From Proteiniphilum sp. UBA5384 (GTDB taxonomy: Bacteria; Bacteroidota; Bacteroidia; Bacteroidales; Dysgonomonadaceae): 5,320 nt of DNA. Below are positions 1 through 5,280 of the stretch, one piece after another. Location of the stretch: NCBI RefSeq assembly GCF_002410825.1, contig NZ_DHOS01000019.1, forward strand, positions 1 to 5,320, given 5' to 3'. Positions within the stretch are counted from its first letter, which is position 1, and the number at the start of each line of letters is the position of its first letter. The position numbers and the translations under genes are program-made. Under the pieces are notes generated by a model. The model had not been told where the DNA came from, did no database searches, and worked only from the letters and a program-made list of their open reading frames with translations.

Positions 1-140
1 GTGCGCTCTAAACGCTTATACCGAAATCATTATTTTAGGGTATTGCGTAATAGATCGCAAGAGAGTAATTTTATGTTTTAAATGAGAGTTCTCCAGAGAG
101 ATGTATATGTAAGAAGTCAGGTCAAATAAAAATTACAGTG

Positions 141-368
141 ATGGTCAGTTATTTAAATAGCGCCTGCGACAATTGCAGGAAACATGCAGAGCATGAGAGG
201 AGGCTATATTGTATGAATGTGGCGGAACGGGAAGTTTTTGACATATTCAGGGTCCTGGGGGTCCCTATGAATGAACAGGATATTCTGGTCCGGACAATCA
301 ATAATGAAAATACCTGCTGGTATAATTTAAAAGAGTTATTGGACTCTCTCCTTATCCGCAATAAATAG
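141..368 (+). CDS. Small hypothetical protein (75 aa), possibly helix-turn-helix-like
   Basis: I do not recognise this protein. Starting at the ATG at 141 it has 75 residues. The first third is Cys/His/Arg-rich, with a CxxC near residues 9-12 and another Cys just before an internal Met. The rest looks like packed amphipathic helices (AEREVFDIFRVLG, then a polar link, then LKELLDSLLIRNK). That pattern could suit a small winged-helix-like fold, but no family motif supports it. The start is uncertain. ATG 141 follows an A-rich stretch ending AAATTACAGTG, which resembles AAATCACAGTT before the next gene; a GTG at 138 is also in frame. An in-frame ATG at 213 follows AGGAGG with a 9-nt spacer and would give 51 residues. 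The monooxygenase-like gene begins 30 bp downstream, so co-transcription is likely. Confidence 0.5.
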   Translation: MVSYLNSACDNCRKHAEHERRLYCMNVAEREVFDIFRVLGVPMNEQDILVRTINNENTCWYNLKELLDSLLIRNK

Positions 369-398
369 TATAATTTTTAACAATTAGAAATCACAGTT

Positions 399-740
399 AT
401 GTATATAGTTTCACGCAATATGAAGGTGGCGAAAGATCTTTCGGACGCTGTCATAGAGGATTTGTCGCTTCCTTCGAGGTCTACCGGAGCAGAAGGTTTT
501 ATTCGTCGGGATATAATGGTCAATAAGGAAGCGGATGATTTTGACATTATCAAAGTGCTTATTTACTGGAAAGACAAGGATTCCCAGGAAAAATGGCATG
601 CCAGCAAAGAGCATTCACAGTCGCATATCGACAAGCATAAACTAAGGAAAGAGATGGGGAAAGCACCGATTAACCGCAAAGATCTCAATATGACCTTTGA
701 GGAGTTTGAACTGGTCTCAACCCTGGCTGCGGATCGGTAG
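399..740 (+). CDS. Antibiotic biosynthesis monooxygenase (ABM)-fold protein, IsdG/HmoA-like putative heme-degrading monooxygenase
   Basis: This 113-residue protein fits the dimeric alpha/beta-barrel ABM family, in particular the IsdG/IsdI/HmoA heme-degrading branch (about 107 residues in Staphylococcus). Visible matches are an N-terminal beta strand MYIVSRN, a GFIRRDIMVNKE stretch near 33-44, the DDFDIIKVLIYWKDK block near 47-60, and EKWHASKEHSQSH near 64-76. The three residues essential in IsdG-type enzymes have counterparts at Asn7, Trp66 and His76, in the right order and spacing. Family knowledge predicts a cytosolic protein that cleaves heme to release iron, using an external reductant; activity here is inferred. 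ATG 399 is preceded by an A-rich stretch and no Shine-Dalgarno. The gene lies 30 bp after a small unknown ORF. Its TAG stop sits within an inverted repeat shared with the convergent cold-shock-domain gene. No heme-uptake or Fur-box neighbour is visible. Confidence 0.82.
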   Translation: MYIVSRNMKVAKDLSDAVIEDLSLPSRSTGAEGFIRRDIMVNKEADDFDIIKVLIYWKDKDSQEKWHASKEHSQSHIDKHKLRKEMGKAPINRKDLNMTFEEFELVSTLAADR

Positions 741-760
741 GGCAAGTCCACCGATCCTTT
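731..760. terminator. Putative bidirectional terminator between convergent genes
   Basis: GGATCGGT (731-738) and ACCGATCC (750-757) form a perfect 8-bp inverted repeat around an 11-nt loop. On the + strand a short TTT follows, then AATCC. On the - strand the tract after the hairpin is not T-rich. The repeat fills the 18-bp gap between the TAG stop of the monooxygenase-like gene (738-740) and the stop of the cold-shock-domain gene (759-761, complement). It begins inside the last codons of the former. Position and symmetry suggest termination for both operons. The weak U-tract makes it a modest intrinsic terminator, more convincing on +. Confidence 0.55.
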
Positions 761-1205
761 AATCCGTAATCACGATATTCACTGCATTCATGCCTTTTTT
801 GCCGCGTTCCAAGTCGAATGTAACCTTATCGCCTTCATCGATTGAAGCCGGTGCAGCGCTGATATGGAAAAAATATTTGTCCATATTGGCACTGTTTTTA
901 ATAAATCCATACCCTTTATTGCGATCGAAATATTCCACTCGTCCCTTGTAGGGTTCGGGCTCTCCCACATCCTCTTTCTTAGGGGTGGATACCACTATAT
1001 CCTCAATGTCGATTTCCTCTTTTTTTATCGGATCGGGCGGAGTATCGGTAATCACCCCATTTTCATCCACGTAAGCGATCATATCGTCCAATGAGCCGGA
1101 GCCGGGATTGGCCTTACGCTCTTCTTTACGCTTCTGTTTTTCTAATCGTTTTTCCTGTTTTTTCTTTTCTATTTCTCTTTTGTTATACGAAACTGATTTA
1201 GCCAT
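759..1205 (-). CDS. Cold-shock-domain protein with charged N-terminal extension (148 aa)
   Basis: The last 63 residues (about 86-148) form a cold-shock domain, a five-stranded OB fold that binds single-stranded RNA or DNA. RNP1 is visible as KGYGFIK (97-103) and RNP2 as KYFFHIS (110-116), with the family's aromatic residues Tyr99, Phe101, Phe112, Phe113 and His114. Stand-alone CspA-type proteins are about 70 residues, so roughly half of this one is extension. Residues 9-31 are almost all Lys, Arg, Glu and Gln, giving a probable charged helix or coiled coil. Residues 35-85 are acidic, Pro-rich and probably disordered. It is likely cytoplasmic and acts as an RNA chaperone; that role is inferred from the domain. 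It starts 50 bp after the DEAD-box helicase stop on the same strand. No TAnnTTTG element lies in that gap, so read-through from the helicase promoter is the simplest reading. Confidence 0.9.
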   Translation of the reverse strand: MAKSVSYNKREIEKKKQEKRLEKQKRKEERKANPGSGSLDDMIAYVDENGVITDTPPDPIKKEEIDIEDIVVSTPKKEDVGEPEPYKGRVEYFDRNKGYGFIKNSANMDKYFFHISAAPASIDEGDKVTFDLERGKKGMNAVNIVITD

Positions 1206-1255
1206 ATTTACACTTAAAATGTCTTTGTTTTTTTAATTGATTGAATAATTGTTAT

Positions 1256-2371
1256 TTAGCTTGCCACCACAAGCGTTTTACCTGTCAATTTCTGGATATC
1301 CTTTAACATATCCCTTTCTTCATCGGCACAGAACGTAAAAGCCGTGCCGGTATTCCCTGCCCTACCCGTGCGACCAATACGATGCACATAGGTTTCTGCC
1401 ACATCCGGAAGATCGTAATTAATGACCAGCTCCAGATTATTAATGTCTATTCCCCTGGCTGCAATGTCCGTTGCAATGAGGGTTTGTATTTTATGGGATT
1501 TAAAATCCGCCAACGCCTTTTGCCGGGCATTCTGCGACTTATTCCCATGAATGGCGGCACTGTTTATTCCGGATTTACTAAGTATCCGTGCGATCTTATC
1601 CGCTCCATGTTTGGTACGGGAGAATATCAATACCGATTTCCTTTTATCTTTTTTCAGCAAATCGATCAGCAAATTCTTCTTTTCCGGCTTTTCCACGAAG
1701 TAGATATACTGCTCTATGGTGTCTACCACTGATGATACCGGTGCCACTTCTACCCTGACCGGCTTATGCAGGATCGACCGTGAGAGGTCGGCTATGGACG
1801 ATGGCATGGTAGCTGAAAAGAAAAGCGTCTGCTTCACCCGGGGCAACTGCGGCAGCAACCGTTTGATATCGTGGATAAATCCCATATCCAGCATCCGGTC
1901 GGCTTCATCCAGTACAAAATGACGGATGGCACGCAGACTGATAATCTTCTGGTTCATCAAATCGAGTAATCGTCCCGGAGTGGCCACTAATATATCCACT
2001 CCCCTGTTCAGTTCATTCACCTGGGCATTCTGTTTCACACCTCCATAAATTACACAGTGGCGAAGCCCCGTATACCGGATATAATCACTCAGGCATTCGT
2101 TGATCTGGATAGCCAGTTCACGCGTAGGTGTTAAAATCAACGCCTTTATCTCTCTTCTCCTGTCATGGGTTTTGTTCAAATACAATTGCTGTATGATGGG
2201 AAGTACGAATGCTGCGGTTTTTCCTGTGCCGGTCTGTGCCAGTCCTAAAATATCACGGTTGTCGAGTGCCGGGGCAATAGCCTGTTGTTGTATTGGTGTG
2301 GGAGTTGTATGTCCTTTTTCGTTCAGAGCCCTCAATACCGGCTCAATAATTGATAATTCTTTAAATGTCAT
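1256..2371 (-). CDS. DEAD-box ATP-dependent RNA helicase, RhlE-like
   Basis: All core motifs of a superfamily 2 DEAD-box helicase are present in order: Q motif TPTPIQ (23-28), motif I AQTGTGKT (45-52), Ia PTRELA (82-87), Ib TPGR (131-134), II DEAD (155-158), III SAT (186-188), IV LIFSRTKH (248-255), V TDIAARGID (301-309) and VI HRIGRTGR (330-337). The enzyme should use ATP to unwind short RNA duplexes in structured mRNA or ribosome precursors in the cytoplasm. At 371 residues it is close to the bare helicase core. It ends about 34 residues after motif VI, without the Lys/Arg/Gly-rich C-terminal tail common in RhlE and DeaD relatives. RhlE is the closest subgroup by the motif flanks, but the exact subfamily is not certain. 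A cold-shock-domain gene follows 50 bp downstream. A leader of about 175 nt with a stable hairpin precedes the ATG. Confidence 0.96.
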   Translation of the reverse strand: MTFKELSIIEPVLRALNEKGHTTPTPIQQQAIAPALDNRDILGLAQTGTGKTAAFVLPIIQQLYLNKTHDRRREIKALILTPTRELAIQINECLSDYIRYTGLRHCVIYGGVKQNAQVNELNRGVDILVATPGRLLDLMNQKIISLRAIRHFVLDEADRMLDMGFIHDIKRLLPQLPRVKQTLFFSATMPSSIADLSRSILHKPVRVEVAPVSSVVDTIEQYIYFVEKPEKKNLLIDLLKKDKRKSVLIFSRTKHGADKIARILSKSGINSAAIHGNKSQNARQKALADFKSHKIQTLIATDIAARGIDINNLELVINYDLPDVAETYVHRIGRTGRAGNTGTAFTFCADEERDMLKDIQKLTGKTLVVAS

Positions 2372-2483
2372 GTTCTGCTATTAAACAGGATATGCTATGA
2401 TAAACGATATTCCGCATTCCTGTAACTGATTGATATCTTATACAAATAAGTTGATTTTGATGTCGATTTCGGCGATGGGAAGA

Positions 2484-2501
2484 TCCGCCTAGAATGGCGG
2501 A
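2484..2501 (-). other. GC-rich hairpin in the helicase mRNA leader
   Basis: TCCGCC (2484-2489) and GGCGGA (2496-2501) are perfectly complementary around a 6-nt loop. They form a 6-bp hairpin of five G-C pairs and one A-T pair in an otherwise AT-rich region. It would lie about 45-60 nt into the predicted helicase transcript and about 110 nt before the helicase ATG. No U-tract follows on the - strand, so it does not look like a terminator. A leader structure affecting mRNA stability or translation is possible, but this is inference. Confidence 0.4.
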
Positions 2502-2551
2502 GCAAAACCTTGAGAAGAAAGATACAATACTAACTTAATTGATAATGGATG

Positions 2552-2559
2552 CAAAGATA
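2552..2559 (-). promoter_or_regulatory. Bacteroidota-type -7 promoter element for the helicase/cold-shock operon
   Basis: Read on the - strand this is TATCTTTG, an exact match to the Bacteroidota -7 consensus TAnnTTTG, preceded by a T-rich stretch ending TTTTTG. No good -33 TTG is seen at the usual distance. Transcription would begin near 2545, giving a 5' leader of about 175 nt before the helicase ATG. The same octamer occurs on the + strand at 2678-2685 in front of the TPP riboswitch, so the two operons are divergently transcribed from promoters about 120 bp apart. Confidence 0.6.
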
Positions 2560-2677
2560 CAAAAATAAATCGGTTTTTCAGCTATCATCGAATCGTGTTG
2601 AGATTATACACAGCTTTGACCGGTCCACCGATACATGTTTTTATTGAAAGATTCCGGATTTATTCATCATTTATGTA

Positions 2678-2685
2678 TATCTTTG
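2678..2685 (+). promoter_or_regulatory. Bacteroidota-type -7 promoter element for the thiMED operon
   Basis: TATCTTTG matches TAnnTTTG exactly and ends 7 bp before the first paired base of riboswitch helix P1 (2693). Transcription should therefore begin at about the aptamer's 5' edge. No convincing -33 TTG lies at the expected spacing. Position relative to the aptamer is the main support. Confidence 0.6.
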
Positions 2686-2692
2686 TAGCATC

Positions 2693-2773
2693 TCTGTTAG
2701 GGGTGCCTTCGAAAAAGGCTGAGATCAAACCCTCGAACCTGATATGTTGTAATTGACATCGTAGGGAAACGGA
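2693..2773 (+). promoter_or_regulatory. TPP riboswitch (thi-box) aptamer
   Basis: The conserved thi-box segments are present in order: GGGGTGCC (2700-2707), GGCTGAGA (2717-2724), ACCC (2729-2732), GAACCTGAT (2735-2743) and CGTAGGGA (2760-2767). Helices can be drawn. P1 is TCTGTT 2693-2698 with AACGGA 2768-2773. P2 is 2700-2704 with 2729-2733. P3 is GCCTT 2705-2709 with AAGGC 2715-2719, closed by a 5-nt loop. P4 is CCT 2738-2740 with AGG 2763-2765. P5 is ATGT 2744-2747 with ACAT 2756-2759. CTGAGA in J3-2 is the family's HMP-ring pocket, and P4/P5 with J5-4 holds the diphosphate. It precedes thiM, thiE and thiD, as expected for control by thiamin diphosphate. Confidence 0.96.
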
Positions 2774-2818
2774 AATTTAGAAGATTATAATTTTATATAT
2801 ATTCATCACTGCCGTTTC
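2766..2818 (+). promoter_or_regulatory. Antiterminator pairing of the TPP riboswitch
   Basis: GAAACGG at 2766-2772 is an exact reverse complement of CCGTTTC at 2812-2818, which lies in the 5' arm of the downstream terminator. The same upstream segment contains most of the 3' strand of P1 (2768-2773). TPP binding would lock P1, free the 5' arm of the terminator and stop transcription. Without TPP, the 7-bp antiterminator could form and allow read-through into thiM. The pairing is seen in the sequence; the switching is inferred from known TPP attenuators. Confidence 0.7.
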
Positions 2819-2844
2819 ATACAAATATGAGACGGCTTTTTTAT
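2811..2844 (+). terminator. Intrinsic terminator of the TPP riboswitch expression platform
   Basis: GCCGTTTCAT (2811-2820) pairs over 10 bp, with one G-U wobble, with ATGAGACGGC (2827-2836) around the 6-nt loop ACAAAT. It is followed directly by TTTTTTATTT. This is a textbook Rho-independent terminator. It lies between the aptamer and thiM, leaving about 60 nt before the thiM ATG. Its 5' arm competes with the antiterminator. Confidence 0.93.
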
Positions 2845-2904
2845 TTCCCGGATAATGATAGCGGGGATTATGTAGCTATTTGCGGATTTAAAGGATAAAT
2901 TAAA

Positions 2905-3699
2905 ATGACGAACATTGATAATCTGATCCGGGACCTGAACCGGGTAAGGGAAAAATCACCGCTGGTACATAATATCACCAATTATGTGGTGATGAACAAT
3001 ACGGCCAATGCACTGCTGGCGATAGGCGCATCTCCGGTAATGGCCCATGCAACGGATGAAGTTGCCGAAATGGCCGGCATAGCCTCTTCGCTGGTGATCA
3101 ATATTGGTACGCTTGACGCCGAATGGGTGAAAGGCATGTTGATTGCGGGTAAGGCAGCCCTGGAAAAAAAGATTCCGGTTGTTCTCGACCCCGTGGGCGC
3201 AGGAGCCACTTCCTACCGGTCGAAAGTATGTACCCGGATAATTGAAGAATGCAAACCCTCGGTCATCCGTGGCAATGCTTCGGAAATAATAGCCCTGTCG
3301 AATGCTAATGCCCAAACCAAAGGTGTTGACAGCACCAACAGTTCCGAGGCAGCATTGAATTCAGCCAAAGCGCTGGCAGATAAAACCGGTGCCATCGTGG
3401 TAATCAGCGGCGAAACGGATTATATCACCGACGGAAACACTGTTGAGACCGTAAAGAACGGAAACAAGATGATGACAAGAGTGACGGGCATGGGGTGTAC
3501 GGCATCGGCCCTGGTAGGTGCTTTTACCGCCATCAACCCCAACTTCCTCGAAGCAGCCACCAACGCCATGTTCATCATGGGTATCACAGGAGAAATCGCG
3601 GCCGCAAGCTCGAAAGGGAACGGTAGCCTGCAACTCAATTTTCTGGATATCCTTTTCAATATCGACGAAAGAAACATCAGGAAAAATATCCGGTTATGA
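2905..3699 (+). CDS. thiM: Hydroxyethylthiazole kinase ThiM
   Basis: ThiM phosphorylates the salvaged thiazole alcohol HET with ATP to give HET-P, one of the two halves of thiamin. The 264-residue protein is the usual family length and collinear with it. Recognisable stretches are PLVHNITNYVVMNNTANALLAIGASPVM (19-46, substrate site at the trimer interface), NIGTL (66-70), VVLDPVGAGAT (92-102), VIRGNASEI (120-128), VVISGETDYI (165-174) and the C-terminal MTRVTGMGCTASAL (190-203). The family's catalytic Cys falls at residue 198, with the anion-hole glycines before it. ATG 2905 follows an A-rich stretch about 60 nt after the terminator. The stop overlaps the thiE start by 4 bp (ATGA at 3696-3699), implying translational coupling. 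Expression should fall when TPP is abundant. Confidence 0.97.
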   Translation: MTNIDNLIRDLNRVREKSPLVHNITNYVVMNNTANALLAIGASPVMAHATDEVAEMAGIASSLVINIGTLDAEWVKGMLIAGKAALEKKIPVVLDPVGAGATSYRSKVCTRIIEECKPSVIRGNASEIIALSNANAQTKGVDSTNSSEAALNSAKALADKTGAIVVISGETDYITDGNTVETVKNGNKMMTRVTGMGCTASALVGAFTAINPNFLEAATNAMFIMGITGEIAAASSKGNGSLQLNFLDILFNIDERNIRKNIRL

Positions 3700-4331
3700 A
3701 GCACTTCGACTTGAGCCTGTATCTGGTCACCGACCGTTCATTATCCTTGGGCAGGCCATTGGAATATGTGGTGGAAGAGGCGGTGAAAGGAGGCGTTACC
3801 ATGGTACAACTCCGAGAGAAGGAGTGTTCTTCAAAAGAATTCTACCTACAGGCGATGGCCCTCAAAAAGTGTCTGAAACCCTACAATATTCCACTTATCA
3901 TCAACGACCGGCTGGATATCGCCCTTGCCTGCGATGCGGAAGGGTTGCATATCGGCCAAAGCGATCTTCCCTATGAAGTGGCACGGAAAATACTGGGGAA
4001 AGATAAGATTATCGGTCTTTCCGTCGAAAACAAACAGGATGCGCTGGATGCCAACAAGCTGGACGTGGATTATATCGGCATATCTCCGGTTTTTGACACC
4101 CCTACCAAGACAGATACGGCCCAGGAGTTAGGCTTGGCAGGTGTACATGAGATTTCGCTGGTTTCAAAACATCCCGGTGTCGGTATCGGAGGAATCAACA
4201 ACAGCAATGCCCTGAAAATCATACAAGCCGGTGCGGACGGTATTTCGGTTGTATCGGCCATCATGTCGGCATCAGAACCACGACAGGCAGCATCGGAACT
4301 ATATGATATAGTCACCGGCATGGAAAAATAA
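3696..4331 (+). CDS. thiE: Thiamin phosphate synthase ThiE
   Basis: ThiE condenses HMP-PP with thiazole phosphate to thiamin phosphate, releasing pyrophosphate; it is a cytosolic TIM-barrel enzyme. The 211-residue protein has the full motif series: LYLVTDR (8-14), VQLREK (37-42, with Gln38, Arg40 and Lys42 of the pyrophosphate/pyrimidine site), LIINDRLDIALA (67-78, Asn70 and Asp71), GLHIGQSDLP (83-92), DYIGISPVFDTPTKTD (125-140), GLAGV (146-150), VGIGGI (162-167) and GADGISVVSAI (179-189), whose glycines and VVS hold the thiazole phosphate. This supports ThiE rather than the regulator TenI, because the catalytic residues and the TPTKTD loop are intact. It overlaps thiM by 4 bp and is followed by thiD after 37 bp. 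Here it joins the products of its two neighbours. Confidence 0.97.
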   Translation: MKHFDLSLYLVTDRSLSLGRPLEYVVEEAVKGGVTMVQLREKECSSKEFYLQAMALKKCLKPYNIPLIINDRLDIALACDAEGLHIGQSDLPYEVARKILGKDKIIGLSVENKQDALDANKLDVDYIGISPVFDTPTKTDTAQELGLAGVHEISLVSKHPGVGIGGINNSNALKIIQAGADGISVVSAIMSASEPRQAASELYDIVTGMEK

Positions 4332-4368
4332 GATAGCTGATAAACTCTCATTTTAAAAGAAGAAACAA

Positions 4369-5181
4369 ATGAAGAAACAGTATAGAAGAACCTTGTCGAT
4401 TGCGGGAAGCGATCCGAGCGGAGGCGCAGGGATACAGGCCGACCTGAAAACATTTTCCGCCTGTGGGTGCTATGGTGCGACAGTAATTGTAGCTGTGGTA
4501 GATGAAAATACGGTAGGTGTAACCGGTGTGCACCCTGTTCCTGTGCCATTTGTGACAGGGCAAATCCGCTCCGTGCTGGATGACATAGGCGCGGATGCAA
4601 TTAAAATCGGGATGCTCCACTCGTCCGAGCTTATCCGGTCGGTACAAGAGACCCTGGCCCAATATGACATTAAGAATATTGTACTGGATCCGGTGATGGT
4701 CGCTACCTCCGGCGATAAGTTATTGCAGGATGAAGCCATCAGCACATTGCAGGAAAAATTGATCCCCCATGTACGCATTATCACCCCCAACATTCCCGAA
4801 GCGGAAATATTGCTCGGAAAAAAGATCAAATCGCAAAAGGATTTACCGTTGCTCGTCAAAGACCTTTCCTTCGGCCGTTCCGTGTCGGTCCTGTTAAAAG
4901 CCGGACATCTGTCAGGAGATGAGTTGACCGATGTTTTTTATAATGCCGAAACCGATGAAATAATTGAACTGAGTTCCAAACGTATTACCACAAAGAATAC
5001 ACATGGAACGGGTTGTACGTTATCATCCGCCATCACCTCCTTTCTGGCCCATGACTTGCCGCTCAATGATGCAGTACGCAAAGCCAAGGATTATGTAGAT
5101 CGCGCTATTTTAATCGGTTCCGAATATGAAATTGGGAAGGGTCATGGTTCCGTCCATCATTTTTTTGATTTCTGGAGGTAA
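4369..5181 (+). CDS. thiD: Bifunctional hydroxymethylpyrimidine / phosphomethylpyrimidine kinase ThiD
   Basis: ThiD phosphorylates HMP to HMP-P and then HMP-PP, the pyrimidine donor for ThiE. The 270-residue protein has the ribokinase-like fold signatures: IAGSDPSGGAGIQADLKTF (11-29), GADAIKIGML (74-83), IVLDPVMVATSGDKLL (104-119), TPNIPEAEILLG (139-150), VLLKAGH (174-180) and the anion-hole motif THGTGCTLSSAI (211-222). The likely catalytic Cys is at 216. Residues 40-57 (a VVDENTVGVTGV stretch) replace the ITAQNT-type segment of the Escherichia coli enzyme; I take this as a lineage variant. No ThiE or TenA domain is fused. ATG 4369 follows an A-rich leader (AAGAAGAAACAA). The 37-bp gap after thiE suggests the same transcript. 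No clear intrinsic terminator is visible after the stop. Confidence 0.95.
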   Translation: MKKQYRRTLSIAGSDPSGGAGIQADLKTFSACGCYGATVIVAVVDENTVGVTGVHPVPVPFVTGQIRSVLDDIGADAIKIGMLHSSELIRSVQETLAQYDIKNIVLDPVMVATSGDKLLQDEAISTLQEKLIPHVRIITPNIPEAEILLGKKIKSQKDLPLLVKDLSFGRSVSVLLKAGHLSGDELTDVFYNAETDEIIELSSKRITTKNTHGTGCTLSSAITSFLAHDLPLNDAVRKAKDYVDRAILIGSEYEIGKGHGSVHHFFDFWR

Positions 5182-5266
5182 GGTTGACAAAGGCATACTC
5201 TTAGGGCCGTTAATTTGTAAGACTCTTTTTCTCTCCGAATTATAGTGATCGTATCATATTTTTCCG

Positions 5267-5274
5267 TATTTTTG
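5267..5274 (+). promoter_or_regulatory. Bacteroidota-type -7 promoter element for the tRNA gene
   Basis: TATTTTTG matches TAnnTTTG exactly and ends 6 bp before the predicted first base of the tRNA (5281). That spacing would put the transcription start at or within a few bases of the mature tRNA 5' end. No clear -33 TTG is found at the usual distance. The surrounding 5182-5266 stretch holds no ORF or clear hairpin. Confidence 0.5.
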
Positions 5275-5280
5275 CGGCTC

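Noticed and set aside
1..14. GCGCTCTAAAC near the window start is the reverse complement of GTTTAGAGCGC in the tRNA at 5300-5310, suggesting a tRNA fragment or attachment site.
   Set aside because: The match is only 11 nt. The flanking sequence on the - strand has no GCTC D-stem partner, T8/A9 or acceptor strand, and no integrase is present. Chance or a common D-arm motif explains it.
72..79. TATGTTTT as a -7 promoter for the small ORF and monooxygenase-like gene.
   Set aside because: It misses the final G of TAnnTTTG and has no -33 partner. In AT-rich DNA this is too weak to call, so the promoter of that operon is left unassigned.
82..129. A 15-codon ORF beginning ATGAGAGTT.
   Set aside because: It is too short, has no supporting context and no recognisable product.
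1206..1255. A separate promoter for the cold-shock-domain gene.
   Set aside because: No TAnnTTTG is found on the - strand in the 50-bp gap. A weak or non-consensus promoter cannot be excluded.
2847..2860. CCCG...CGGG near 2847-2860 as a second hairpin masking thiM translation.
   Set aside because: The stem is only about 4 bp, unconnected to the riboswitch and far from the ATG.
2956..3315. Open frames antisense to thiM, thiE and thiD, and similar frames opposite the helicase.
   Set aside because: They are shadows of well-supported genes. Their translations show no family motifs, and no promoter supports them.
3518..3976. A 152-codon + frame spanning the thiM-thiE junction.
   Set aside because: It lies in an alternative frame of two intact, overlapping enzymes with complete motif sets. 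It is not evidence of a frameshift or fusion.
5182..5266. A terminator or -35 element after thiD (TTGACA at 5184-5189, T-run near 5225-5230).
   Set aside because: TTGACA is not the Bacteroidota -33 element and has no paired -7 nearby. No stable stem precedes the T-run, so no intrinsic terminator can be supported.
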